A model generated the notes under the pieces. That model ran no database searches. It was not told where the DNA came from and worked only from the letters and a program-made list of their open reading frames with translations. This document shows positions 21,083 to 33,700 of a stretch of 50,603 nucleotides of DNA, piece after piece; position 1 is the stretch's first letter; every line of letters begins with the position of its first letter. Source of the stretch: Dinochytrium kinnereticum (Eukaryota > Chytridiomycota > Chytridiomycetes > Chytridiales > Chytridiaceae); the NCBI GenBank assembly GCA_027604005.1, contig JADGJT010000150.1, positions 1 through 50,603 on the forward strand, written 5' to 3'. The translations under genes and the position numbers were made by a program.

Positions 21083-24000
21083 ATGGCCATGCCTCCTCCT
21101 GCGCCTCGGCGGGGATTGAACGCGAAGAAAGGCCTCGCAGTCTTTACGCTTATCGTGACTTGCCTTGTGCAAGGGGTGCTAGGAAATGATCTCGTGAAGG
21201 ATTTGGTTGACCCTAATATCCAGCTGCCAAGCTGCCTTGGTCCGCGCACCATGAAGTATGGGTGGGAGAACTTGCAGAACTTCACGGTACCTGACCCTAT
21301 CTTCAATCCTCACACATCATATGGCTGTTTTTGTTTTCCCGTTTTCTTGACATGAGTTAACAACATTGACTTCTTCCTCTCAACTGGTTCCGTTTTCCTT
21401 CCTCGTTCCTGCAATTGCTTTGATCAAAAGATGTCGAAAAGACCTCTTGTGATCGAACAGGCTGGATGGGATTCAGCGAGGCTGTCATCTAGGATTCTTC
21501 ATGTTATATTGACCGAGATCATGGGGTTTAAGGTCATCTATCAGGAGTATCAAGGTGGTTTCTACGCGACGTCAAGACGGCTTATAGCTCAGAATATAAC
21601 AGATATTGCTATGGAGATTTGGTCTGTTCCTGACATCAGCTGGTAGGTTCCGTTTCATCATCTATTTCTCTATTTTTGCTTTTGGTGGGGGCACAAGTTT
21701 GCGGGACAACTTGGACTTCTTTATGTTGATCTTGCCTGGCTTGATCTTTAGGGATATTGTCATTACTCTATGACGCCATGATTTATCTTCTTACCATATA
21801 TTTTGTTCACAGGTACAGTCACGGAAGTATCGGTTACCAAGGTAGATCCGGAATGTAAGTTTCCTTCCATCCTCCGAATAAGATGAAACGCATCACTTAA
21901 GTCTTCCAATCCCCCCCTCCCCTCAAAATTCAGGTACGTTCCCACTGTAAAGGTTGAGCAACATACCGACCTCGGAATTGATTTCTGGAGATTCATCGAG
22001 AACCCCAAGGCTCGAGATTTATTTGTGAAGCATGGCCAAGGCCCGAATATTCGTAATCCTGACGGTAGTTATATCTGCGACAAAATTGTGAATGGTTGCC
22101 AGAAGGGACGGTACGTTCCTAAATGGTTCAAGGAGGAGGAGGCGAGTAATTTTGTGGAGATGTTTCTTCCTTACCCAGGTGAGTTGGGATCAACCATTAT
22201 TTTTGCCCTTTTTTGGTGAAGGATGTGTATGCGGGAAGTTTATAAAGTTGCTTATTTCTCATATTGATTAACCCTGGGGAAGCAGGATGGAGGTGAGCAA
22301 CCAATTCCTCCTTTTCTCACCTCTAACACCTTTGTTTAAGCTCGTACCGCTACGAACGTATGATTGACGGCCTTAAGCTCAACGCGACTATCAACTGGCT
22401 GGGTAGCGACTTTGACGCTATCGTCGACCGCTATCTCGCCAATAAAACGGGACCCGGTATCATTTTCTATAGCTGGTGAGGATTGATTTTTATCCTATGG
22501 TTTTCTCCCTTAGTGGCTATGATCAGCAAACTAATTTTTTTCCTAAAAAACGAATACATCCATAACAAATAACAATGAAATCCAGGATCCCGACTGTGTT
22601 TTTTGCAAAGTAAGCGGTTTTGTCGTGTTGTTTTTTGCTTTGGATCCTCTAATCATCCACCTTCGGCTATTAGGGGTCAATCTTCAAGGCTCATGTTTCC
22701 CTACGATGCAACTGGTTCCTTCGTCAAGCACACTGCTGGTTCGTATATTTCACAGATCCTTGGTTGCCCTTCATCCAATTCAAGCTAAATATCCTCTTTA
22801 CTGGCTTTTGTTTGAAAGATCCCGTAAACAATGACCTCACAGTTGATGAGCCTCAACTGAGTCTTTTGAAGGTTAATAGTATATTTTGGTCTCTAATGAG
22901 AAGCATTTTCTTTGTTATCTCTTACAGGGATAATTTTGTCAACTCACTCTAACCAATGATTACTTATTTTTCTCCCCAGGCGACCACCCTGAAACTTCCC
23001 AATGAATTCCCAGATGTGGCAAAACTTCTCATGAAGTTTGAAATTCGGTGGGTGTTGTCATTTTCGTCGGCAAGACGATAGACCTTATTTTAATTCTTTT
23101 AATACTATTGGTCGGTTTGCCTTAAAAAAGAGATGACGAGATCAACTCCATGCTTTTGGAAATGGCGAATAATGTCTCCTACAATGATGCCGCATGCGAG
23201 TGGATGAAGAAGGCGGAGTCGAGATGGTCTTCATGGATTCCACCGCCTCCCAAGTCGTACGGTAAGCTCAAATGGGCTCACTCAATTTTTAGTGCCGTTG
23301 CTAATAATTTGTTTTTTTTCTTCTTCTTCCAGATGTATGCCCTTATGGAACTGGAAGATTCCTTAGTGATGGCTTAGGTATCTGCCTAACCTGCCCCCCT
23401 GAGTCTTTCAACTGGTAAGGCGTATCCCATCCTCCACATTCCTGTTAAATAAGTGGGCCTATGCTGATATAGTTTTTTTTTTCACAGGAAGGAAAATAAT
23501 ACTGATTCCTGTCAACCATGCCCAGAAGAGGGTATCTGCATCGGAGGAGCGACCGTGAATATCAAAAAGGGTTTCTTCCTAGCTGACCCGGTCTTAACAA
23601 ACCTAACCACCCCATCCTTTTTTCACTGCCCGAACCGAGAGTCCTGTTGCCCGAGTAAGGATGGATTGCATGGTTTTCCAATAATAACGCTTTCTATTTT
23701 CCTTGGCAGGTGGGAACTGCACAATTCAATCCAACTGCGATGCGGGCTTTACCGGGCTGCTTTGCACAGAGTGTTCCGACCCGTCCACATCCATGTGGCG
23801 TGGGAAATGCATCTCCTGTGAAAAGACAGGAAGCAGTCTTTACCTCCTATTTTTCTGCAGTTTACTTGCGACCTTCGCTGTTCTTTTCATCCCACGAGAC
23901 GAGTTGCCAACTCTAGACACTCTGTTCTTCTTCTTCCAAGTGATTCAACTTATCTTCGGTTCATCACTGGATGAGCTGCTTGGATTTGGTCACCTCAAAA

Positions 24001-25137
24001 CGTTCCTTGCGATTGCTAGTTTGGATATGGATGGAATTGCTGTGGACTGCCCGGCGAAATTATCGGGGGTTAACAAGTTGCTCTTTCGGTTCGTCCTTCC
24101 TCTCATGTTTTTCGTAAACGTGGGGATCCTTTACTCTCTATTCCATATCCTTAAAATGGCTAATATCCCCGTGGAGAGGATCTTCCCTCGATACATGAAA
24201 GGGCAAAACATGGATGCTATCTTCTTTAAAGCTTTCTTGACCGTTTGCACCTTTGCATTGATGCCATTGGTGGAGGCCAGTGTTGCCATCTTGGAGTGCA
24301 GAACGATTCTTGGGAAAAACGTCTTGTTTAGGGCTCCGTCTATTGAGTGCTTTAAAGGCGGACACGTTGGACCCGTTGCGTTTGCGATTCTGATTATTGT
24401 GCTGCTGCTTGGCGTGCTTCCGGTGACGATCGTGGCCATCATGATGAAGCTTAAAAGAGAGAATCGAATCACATATGAGACTGATGAAGATATTCCATTC
24501 GCGGATCAGTTATTGCAGAACCTGTACCTTCAGTATAAGCCGGAATTTATGTTTATTGAAGCTTACTTTACCTTGGAGCGGGGTATTCTTGTGATATTCT
24601 TTACTGTGCTTGATGAAGGTAAGAGCCAACAAGACATTGTAGCCTTCTACTTACATGTGCTACAGATAATCCGTGGAGCTCATTCGGATACATTTTAATC
24701 ATCGGCGCCACTATGTGAGTGAACAGCATGTCTTTTTATCCCCTTTTACGCAGCCCACGAAAAATAGCTAATCAAAATCAACACAAATCAGGTTCATTCG
24801 TATCTACGTCCAGCCTTACCGAAGCCAGCTCGAAGCCTACCTCAACCGAGAGATTTGCGCGTGCTGGATCATCCTCCTGGCCTTCAAATACACTACCTTC
24901 CAGTCTCAATCACAGGGGATCACACCGTATGTGCTAGCGATCATGCTGGTTCCTCCCTGCCTTCACGTTTTGCGTCTGATTATGAGCTACGCTTTCCACG
25001 GGAAGAAGTCAATGGAAAGGTCTATCGAGGATTTGGCAAGTAGGTCCAACACGACTACAAAGAAGGCGACGGTCAAGTCTAAGGCGAGTGACTCTGAGAG
25101 AGTGCCGTTGAGCACGGGAAATCTTCACGATGAGTAA
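21083..25137 (+). CDS. Receptor-like protein: substrate-binding domain + Cys-rich module + multi-pass membrane region
   Basis: Sixteen exons close in phase: 21083-21286, 21431-21642, 21813-21854, 21934-22178, 22286-22292 (7 nt), 22341-22475, 22586-22609, 22674-22738, 22819-22871, 22980-23047, 23131-23261, 23333-23414, 23488-23654, 23710-24618, 24666-24714 and 24792-25137 (912 residues). Residues 17-35 form a signal peptide (GLAVFTLIVTCLVQGVLG). Residues of about 40-395 resemble the type-2 periplasmic binding fold of glycine-betaine (OpuAC) proteins: VIEQAGWDSARLSSRILHVI, IMGFKVIYQEYQGG, NITDIAMEIWS, WYSHGSIGYQGRSGMYVPT, LGSDFDAIV and IIFYSWIPTVFF. Residues of about 396-515 hold many Cys in CxxC/GxFLxDG patterns, like ephrin-receptor-type GCC2/GCC3 modules. 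About eight hydrophobic helices follow, then a basic, Ser-rich tail. It is probably a surface chemosensor for a small osmolyte or amino-acid-like ligand; the ligand is inferred from the fold only. The soluble domain looks bacterial in type, but the dense introns show it is long established. Confidence 0.85.
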
Positions 25138-25454
25138 TGTTGGGACCGGATAGGAGCATTTTTAAGTTATTGACACCGTACATACTTCGTGTAAATACAG
25201 TCTCGTTTGGTTTTTTCCCAGTTTTGCACAAACACTGTCTCTAGGCAGATCTCAAACACGCATTAAATGCTGAATTTGCCTACTCAGTGTTATGGTTGAC
25301 CCCAAATATCCATTTTTGAGAGCATGAATAAAAATAAGAAATATACGATATTCTTAGCAAAAGCATGTTACAGGAGCTATTTTTTACCGCAATATAATCA
25401 ATACAGGGGAATGTAATTTATAGAAAATAAGATGAAGTTAAAGGACTGTTCTGA
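25138..25454. other. Short convergent 3' region
   Basis: This lies between the 3' ends of the receptor-like gene (plus) and the helicase gene (minus). It is AT-rich, with several AATAAA-like motifs (for example AATAAAAATAAG near 25326). Nothing else was seen. Confidence 0.6.
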
Positions 25455-27824
25455 TTACCAAAAGTCAGAAGCCATATGAGAAGCCTTTTGCGGCATCGGT
25501 TTTGGAGAAGCATTTTGCGGCATCGGCTTTGGAGAAGCCTTTTGCGGCATCGGCTTTGAAAAAGCCTTTGCCTGAGGTTTATAACATTCTGCCGCAGCCT
25601 CAAGCCTCTCATGAAATTTGACCACCTGCCATAAACATGCAAGTTCCCTGTTAAGAAAAAAAAAGAAGCTCTAGAACAAAGGAAAAATAACAAACCTTCG
25701 GGTGCACTTTCACCTTATCCGCGCGGAAATTCATGACCTGGTGCATGAATCAAAATGCGAAATAAAAAAAGGAGAACAAACCTGAAGGCCGTCCATTGAA
25801 ACAGCTCTTGAAAGCGCAACGTAAGATTGCCCCATCTCAAAAACCCTTTCAAGATCCACCTTCATTAAAGGAATGGTTTGGCCCTGGCTTTTATGAATGC
25901 TTAGGGCATAAGCAAGAATAAGTGGAACCTTTGAAATACAATTTTGAACAAAAGGTATTTAACGTTGGCAATATACCTGCGTCCTAATCGCAAGAGCCAC
26001 CCCGCCTGGTCCCTCCAAAGTCCAAGACTCAGCTTTTACAACCAAACTAAACATCCGATCATGCCCTACAAGAAAATCCACAACAGGCATTCCATCGAGA
26101 CCAAACGATGAAACCTTCCCAAGCGAACCATTAACGAGCTGCTTAGATACATTCTTGACCAGCATGACCTGAGCTCCAATCTTCAGTTCAAGCACGGTAG
26201 ACGCCGGACAATATTCGGCAAGTTTTCTCGTGGCCCACTCCTCGCCAACGTCGTTCGCGTGGAAAGTTTTAACTTCCCCTTCAAGAAGAGACAAGCGATA
26301 GAGATTCGCGTCGTTCACCTGGGCGCGGAGGGGATATCTGCGCGTTTACGCGGAAGTTGAGACGAGTATCAGTTGCGATTTGAGTCCCATAAAACGACCG
26401 TCAGCAATATTTATAAAGAACAACATACAGTTGCGTCGGTTCTATCCCCATTCTGCTTTCCAGAGGCCTCTCAAGACCTTTTAGAATTTTCTTAGCCTCC
26501 TCAGTTACAATGCCAATCCGCATCTCGTTCAATAGTTTCAAAAAAGCTTCATCCTTTTGCCGAAACACTTGTCGGAGCTGCAATAACGATAAGCTTAATG
26601 TAGATTCCGGGCCGCACCTCGATCGTTTTCATAGCGCAATTCTTCCATCCCTTGCTTTCAAATGCGAAAAAGTCCGTGCCAACTTGATAACGATGTTAGA
26701 GACGTGACTGGAAATAGATTCTAGTACCTGGGGGAAGCTGGAGGAAGTCTCCGCAGATTATGAGCTAATCACAAAAAAGATGCATAAGTGCGATTCGCCG
26801 AAAGAGAAGAATGAAAATTAAACAGACCTGAATGCCTCCAAATGGCTCAGAGGATTTTTTTAAAATCCTAGCAATTTCCTCAAGTTTCGTAAATAAAGTC
26901 CCATCAATCATAGAGACTATTTAGAGTCAATATATTAGCAGAACATATACAGATATAGGGAAAGCTTACTCTCGTCAATGATCAATGTCGTAGTTGAAAA
27001 CCATCTGGTTCGAGACTTTGGGTCTTTCAATATCTTTTTGACGAGAGCCTCAGTGGATACTGAATGAAAACTTATTAAAGCGGATATAAATTAAGACAAA
27101 CAATTCCCTAGTCCAATTCCGCCAAAGGAGTGAAGTGTACATCCTCCTATATTAAGGGCGGCCATTCCCGTGGACGCTGACGAATAAATTCATTACAAGC
27201 TGAAGAACCAATCTCTAACCAACCCGTTATGGCAACTTTCTCCTTTCTAATACTAAGCTGCGCGATTATCTCCCTCAATACACACGTCTTCCCCGTCCCT
27301 CAACAATGAGGTTAGCCAAAAAAAAAAAAAAAAAAAAGTCAATTATACACACCAGCCCTCCCCGTGAAGAACAGATTCTCTTTCCCGTTCAAAACAAAAT
27401 CAAGCACAGCCTTTTGATCATCTGACCAAACAAATGAAGGATCTGTGTCAATCATAGGTTTTGGTCGCTCTGGCGTCGGCAGTTCACCGCGCATACGTTG
27501 GTGTAGGCTTCTCTTGTAGTTGTTCTTTGGGACCTGATACTTGAATGACTCTTGCGCATAATCATCCCAGTTGCGGATGAGCATCTCATCATAACATGCA
27601 GCTTCCCAGACCGGATCGCTTGGTTTTGGGGTCAGGATGATGCATGATTCCCCACCCTCCGCGTTTGGAGCTGTGGGTGGATGCAACTCTTGGGCTTGTG
27701 GAGAGTGCGTGGAGGTTTCCGATCGCTTTCGTTTAAGAGGAAAAAACAAATCGCCGTCTATGGTTGAAGAGTAGGTGAACTTTGGGCCCGAATCTTTGGT
27801 GGGCGACTCCCATTGAGGTGACAT
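25455..27824 (-). CDS. PIF1: PIF1-family 5'-3' DNA helicase
   Basis: Twelve exons close in phase: 27824-27353, 27298-27224, 27176-27102, 27059-26970, 26916-26828, 26764-26728, 26682-26618, 26577-26429, 26337-25977, 25928-25782, 25737-25696 and 25625-25455 (590 residues). PIF1 helicases unwind DNA, including G-quadruplexes and telomeric or mitochondrial DNA. Visible motifs, in order: GRAGTGKT (Walker A, residues of about 155-162, split by an intron), [36 protein letters not shown] (Walker B, about 233-240), [52 protein letters not shown], and [25 protein letters not shown]-type motif VI (here QSYVALSRA). All key residues appear intact. The N-terminal 100 residues are low in complexity with a KRKR cluster that could be a nuclear signal. 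The C-terminus has three copies of KPMPQ(K/N)AS. A poly-A run of about 20 lies inside intron 1. Confidence 0.93.
25482..25562 (-). repeat. Three 27-bp tandem repeats coding KPMPQ(K/N)ASP at the helicase C-terminus
   Basis: Three successive 27-bp units (aagccttttgcggcatcgg-type on the plus strand) encode a nine-residue Lys/Pro/Gln/Ala/Ser repeat directly before the stop. The unit is a multiple of three, so copy-number change would not break the frame. Confidence 0.85.
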
Positions 27825-28361
27825 GATGTTCGAACAGAGCGGACTCTTTTTTTTTTTTTTTGGCGCTGTACTTGGGTGAAGGAATCAATCTGTTCCATGG
27901 AGCCTCGGTTTGAATAGGTGACGGTGCAAGGAGACCGACCAGGAAGCGTCTATAGCCAACACTCGCAAAAGGGATTACATTTCTCATCGTAACAAGGACG
28001 CAAAGACTCTCCATAAAAAAATAGTAAAGCATACAGCAGCAAAAGAGGACAAGGGAAGAAAGAGACAATATAGGACCATCAAACCAACAAAAACAACACC
28101 AAAAAGTAAAAAACCGCTCTTGCACAACTGGATCAGGGAGCGTGGAGAGGGAAATACAGAAAATAAAACAAGCCTGACACCGCCACAAGTTGGGAATACT
28201 TTGAGAACCGGGAAGAAACACAGGGAGGCACATTTAACGAGCAACAAAAAAAAATGCAAGTTCTAAACCTGGAAGAGGTAAATTTAGGGCTGAAATATTC
28301 GACGATGGATCATTTCCACGGAAATCCCGGTCGGGATCCAGCAGGGAGTAAAAGAGGAATA
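27825..28361. other. Intergenic region upstream of the PIF1 helicase
   Basis: This lies between the helicase start (27824, minus) and the SURF4 stop (28362, minus). It contains a T run at 27847-27862 just upstream of the helicase ATG and A-rich stretches elsewhere. The Cys/Phe-rich open frames on the minus strand have no motif support and are not called. Confidence 0.55.
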
Positions 28362-29466
<1,105 letters not shown>

Positions 29467-29923
29467 CTAAGAATGAAAGCAAGTGTTTAGTGAGGGCCGT
29501 GACGGACAGATATTCCGAGGCATGGGTGGATGAGTTGCATGGGCGATGCGGACACGGCGAGCGAAGGGTGCTGAGCAAGGCGTCAGCTGGAAGACACGCC
29601 GCTCGCTGTGCATGCGTGCGTGCGTGTGTCTGGCGGGTGCAGCAGATGCGTCGATGGAGGTGGTGGGATGGGGCCGGTCAAGCACTGCAACCACACACAC
29701 TTACCGCGAAGTCTCCAGGGCAAGAAGTTGCTGCTGAAGATTTTTTGCTGAACGGAGGATTTTTTCAAAAGACGAGGCTGTGTGACACACATTGTTTCTG
29801 TGTGGGTGCCCATGCCTGAAGGACCAAATGAATAAATTAATTATTTCGACTGGCCATGCAATGAATGGGCTGCAAGCGAGCGAAATAACAAGCTGGTGGC
29901 CTTTCTCTTCACCACCATTACGC

Positions 29924-30512
29924 ACGCAATCTATTGCTGTTTAATCATTCACGCATTCTACTGCTGTTTAATCATTCACGCATTCTGTTGCTGCTTAACT
30001 ATTCACGCATTCCACTGCTGCTTAACTATTCACGCATTCCATTGCTGTTTGATCATTCACGCATTCCATTGCTGCCTGGCTATTCACGCATTCTGTTGCT
30101 GCTCAACTATTCACGCATTCTATTGCTGCTTATCGATTCACGCATTCATTCTATTCACGCATTCTGTTGCTGCTTAAACTTCACGCATTCTGTTGCTGCT
30201 TAAACCACTCACGCATTCTATTGCTGCTTAACTATTCACGCATTCTATTGCTGCTTATCGATTCACGCATTCCATTGCTGCTTAACTATTCACGCATTCT
30301 ACTGCTGCTTAACTGTTCACGCATTCCATTGCTGTTTGATCATTCACGCATTCTATTGCTGCTTATCGATTCACCACTCTATTGCTGCTATCAATTCACG
30401 CATTCGATTGCTGCTTAACTATTCACGCATTATTCTATTCACTCATTCTATTGCTGCTATCCATTCACGCATCCTATTGCTATTTATCTATTCACGCATT
30501 CGATTGCTGCAC
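29924..30512 (+). repeat. Minisatellite of about 22 units (about 26-27 bp) between SURF4 and CAND1
   Basis: Units follow the consensus attgctgcttaactattcacgcattc, with variation in the attgctg(c/t)tta and (t/c)(a/c/g)ttg positions. About 22 units run from 29924 to 30512. Several subtypes alternate (TTATCGATTCACG, TTAACTATTCACG, TTGATCATTCACG). Truncated units occur near 30140, 30370 and 30430. The array fills the middle of the 1.28-kb divergent intergenic region between the start codons of SURF4 (29466, minus) and CAND1 (30751, plus). Open frames across it are an artefact of repeat length and are not genes. Confidence 0.92.
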
Positions 30513-30750
30513 TTGTTACCCCGGACGTGCTGAAAAGGATACCTCCCTCAACTGAGGCGCATCTCCCTGACAACACATTGGCCAAAGCAACCGAATCCTG
30601 AAAGCACAGTTTAATATAATCGGCAACGTCTAACAGGTAGAAGCACGAAGCTGACGCTTTCCAAAGAGCGTCAGCGTGAGGCCGACGTACCAATGATCCA
30701 GGTCTAATCAAAATTTCTTCTCTGTAACAAGGGGAGAATTGAATCACATC

Positions 30751-33700
30751 ATGTCGTCCGCGTACATCGTCGCAAATCTGCTGGAGAAGGTAAGAAAGAG
30801 TATGGACAAACTACTATGATATCGACTGGTTCGATGACTGGCTGCATGCGTCTCTTTCATGCATGGAGAACCACTTCCAACGATAAATTGGAACGGACGC
30901 GGGATTGCATGCATTCAGTCACTTATGCTCTCCCTCTTCCTCAGCTAAACAGTGGCGACTCAGACATCCGCTTCATGGCGCTGGCTGACCTGAATGCTGA
31001 GCTCCAGAAGGAGACCAATGTCCTGGAGGACACGTCCGAGCGAAAGATTGTCGCTGCCGTCGTCAAGAGTCTGGATGACAAGAACGGCGAAGTGCAAAGT
31101 CAAGCAGTCAAGATGTAAGATGCATTAATTCTGGACCTTTGTGTTTTATTCCTTTGTTACTTATGCCATTCAATTACAGTCTAGGGCCTTTAGTGAAGAA
31201 GGTTCGCGAACCTAATCTCCAGGATATTGTGGACCAGCTTTGCAACCTTTTGACAGAAAAAAAGGAAGAGCTCCGTGATATCTCTGCCATTGGTCTCAAG
31301 ACAGTGATTTCTGAGATTCCAGGGAACACCTCAGTGACCAGGAATTTAATCAGGCGCCTCATTCCAAAGCTGAATGCTCTCCTTGCTGTAAATACTTACA
31401 ATTTTCTTGTCTTTTCATGGACTGCTGACACTTGTTTCCAGGGATCAAATGATGTCCAACTCGACACAATTGATATTCTCGCCGAGCTTCTTTCAAGGTT
31501 CGGCCCTGTCTTAGCCTCTCAAGAATCAGGACAAGCACCGAGTAAAGACCATGATGGCCAGCTGGCAAGAAAGATCCAGGAAACATTGCTCCCCTTACTG
31601 AATCACATGAGACCTGCTGTCCGGAAACGAACCACTATTGCTCTTGGGCATCTCGTCGTCCATACTTCTGACGAGCTCTTTGATGATCTTGTGGCCAAGA
31701 TTAGGCATGAGATGACAAGCAAGGAGCAGTCTGAGGATTATGAGAAGCTCCGGACTGTAATTGTTGCGATTTCCACCCTTTGGTAAACATAGGCGTCTCA
31801 TAGAATCCATACTAAAATTGGGGCAGCCGCTACAGCCCTCGTAGACTTGGAAAGCACCTGGATGAGATTATGCCATCTATTCTTGCTTATTGCAAGCTAG
31901 AGGAGGATGATGAGCTGCGGGAAAACTGTCTTCAGGTAATTAACGTATTCAAAGGAAGGGAAAAGGCCTAATGTGAGTTTTTCTAGGCCCTGGAGGCATT
32001 TGTTCTGCGCTGCCCGACAGAGATCACTCCCCACATTCAAAATTTAACTTCGCTCGCACTCGAGTACATTAAGTACGACCCAAACTATGAAGATGATGAG
32101 GATGAAGAGGAGAGTATGGAAGTGGACGGGGAGGAGCAAGGGCAGGAAGATGATGAAATGGTTGAAGATGAAGATGACGATGAATACAAGTAGGTTTCCC
32201 CCTCCACCTCCCCCCCTCCCTCTTTACGGCTATTAATCTTACGATTCTGTTAAGCGATGATGAAGAAGACTACTCAGATGACGATGATGTCTCTTGGAAA
32301 GTCCGAAGGTCATCTGCTAAGCTTCTCGCCTCGATCATCGGCACTAGAACCGAGATGTTGCCGAGTCTGTTTGCTGATGTAGCCCCCGTTCTTATTTCGA
32401 GATTTAAGGAGAGGGAGGAGAGCGTAAGGATCGAGATACTATCGACCTTCATCACATTGATTCGCCAAGTCGGTGCCGCTACTCGTGGTCAGAGTAAGGA
32501 TGACTGGAAAAAGTCCCTCACTAATATTGCCGAGTAAGAAGCTGTCTGTTACTATGAGTCGCTAAAACCTTTCCTATAGCCCCCGTAGTCTCCTTCAGCA
32601 GCAAGTAGGCAGGCTCAGCAAATCCCTATCGAAGCAGCTTTCTGGTAAATCCGTTCAAACTCGTCAGACGGGCTTTATTCTCTTGAAGGAGCTTGTCGTT
32701 GTTCTTGAGGGGGGACTGGACTCGAAAATCGGTCTCTTTATCGCAGCCATTGAAACGTCTTTAGCCAAGACTGCCAACGCGAATGAGTCGAAGGGCATTA
32801 ATAACCCTAACCTAAAGATTGATGTGCTTCAGTTTCTCCAGCATCTCTTTGCGCAGCACGCGTCTGAAGTCTTTCAAAAGCACCTAGACCGACTCGTTCC
32901 TCCCATCATTAACGCCGCCAACGATAAGTTCTACAAGATAACCTCGGAAGCGCTTCTGGTTGTTATCCAGATCATAAAAGTCATCCGGCCGCTTCCGGCA
33001 TCCGCTGGCGCCGACCTCGCCCCACCAGCTGCCTCTCCTGAAACCGCTGCGCAAGTTAAGCTTATCTACTCTACAATACTAGAGAGGCTTAAGACTAGTG
33101 ACGTAGATCTAGAGGTCAAGGAACGGTCTATCACGGCTCTCGGGACTATCATTTACCAGGCCGGTGATATCATTGGTCAGGGTCAAGTTGAAACCTTCGT
33201 TGTGCCACTTCTGCTGGACCGACTCCGCAACGAGCTTACGCGGCTCACAACCCTTAAGGTTATGAAGTCGATTACCGATTCCCCAATCCTCCGTTCTTTT
33301 GCCGGAGCCGGGGAAGGGCTTTATCCTTCTTCTCTGGCGTCAGATATTGCGACCTTCCTCCGCAAATCGCAACGGCAACTCCGAATAGCCTCTTTGTCCT
33401 GTCTCGACGTCATTATCTCGAAGTTTGGCGCTTCTTGGCCTGCAAGTGTACTTGGCAACGTGTTGGAGGACCTTAAGCCTGTTGTTGCAGAATCGGACCT
33501 TAACGTGTTCCCTCTTGCTATATCTGTTATTGGTGCCATTCTTGAGGCAGATCGAGATGGTGGTCTGGCTAAGGTCATTCGAGTGGACATTGTGCCGAGG
33601 GTTATTGCACTTATTTTGGAGTCACCGCATCTTGTCCTGTCGGGTGCTGGGTTGGAGGCGCTTTTGGGTTTCTGGAAGTTCTTGGTCAAGAAGGGTGGAG

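Noticed and set aside
27733..28259. Phe/Cys-rich minus-strand frames upstream of the PIF1 helicase
   Set aside because: T-rich leader sequence translated by chance; the helicase ATG at 27824 is better placed and in another frame.
29896..30533. Several overlapping open frames rich in Cys, His and Leu, and a passing resemblance to a CRISPR array
   Set aside because: They are translations of the minisatellite in different frames. Units are contiguous with no unique spacers, and the host is eukaryotic.
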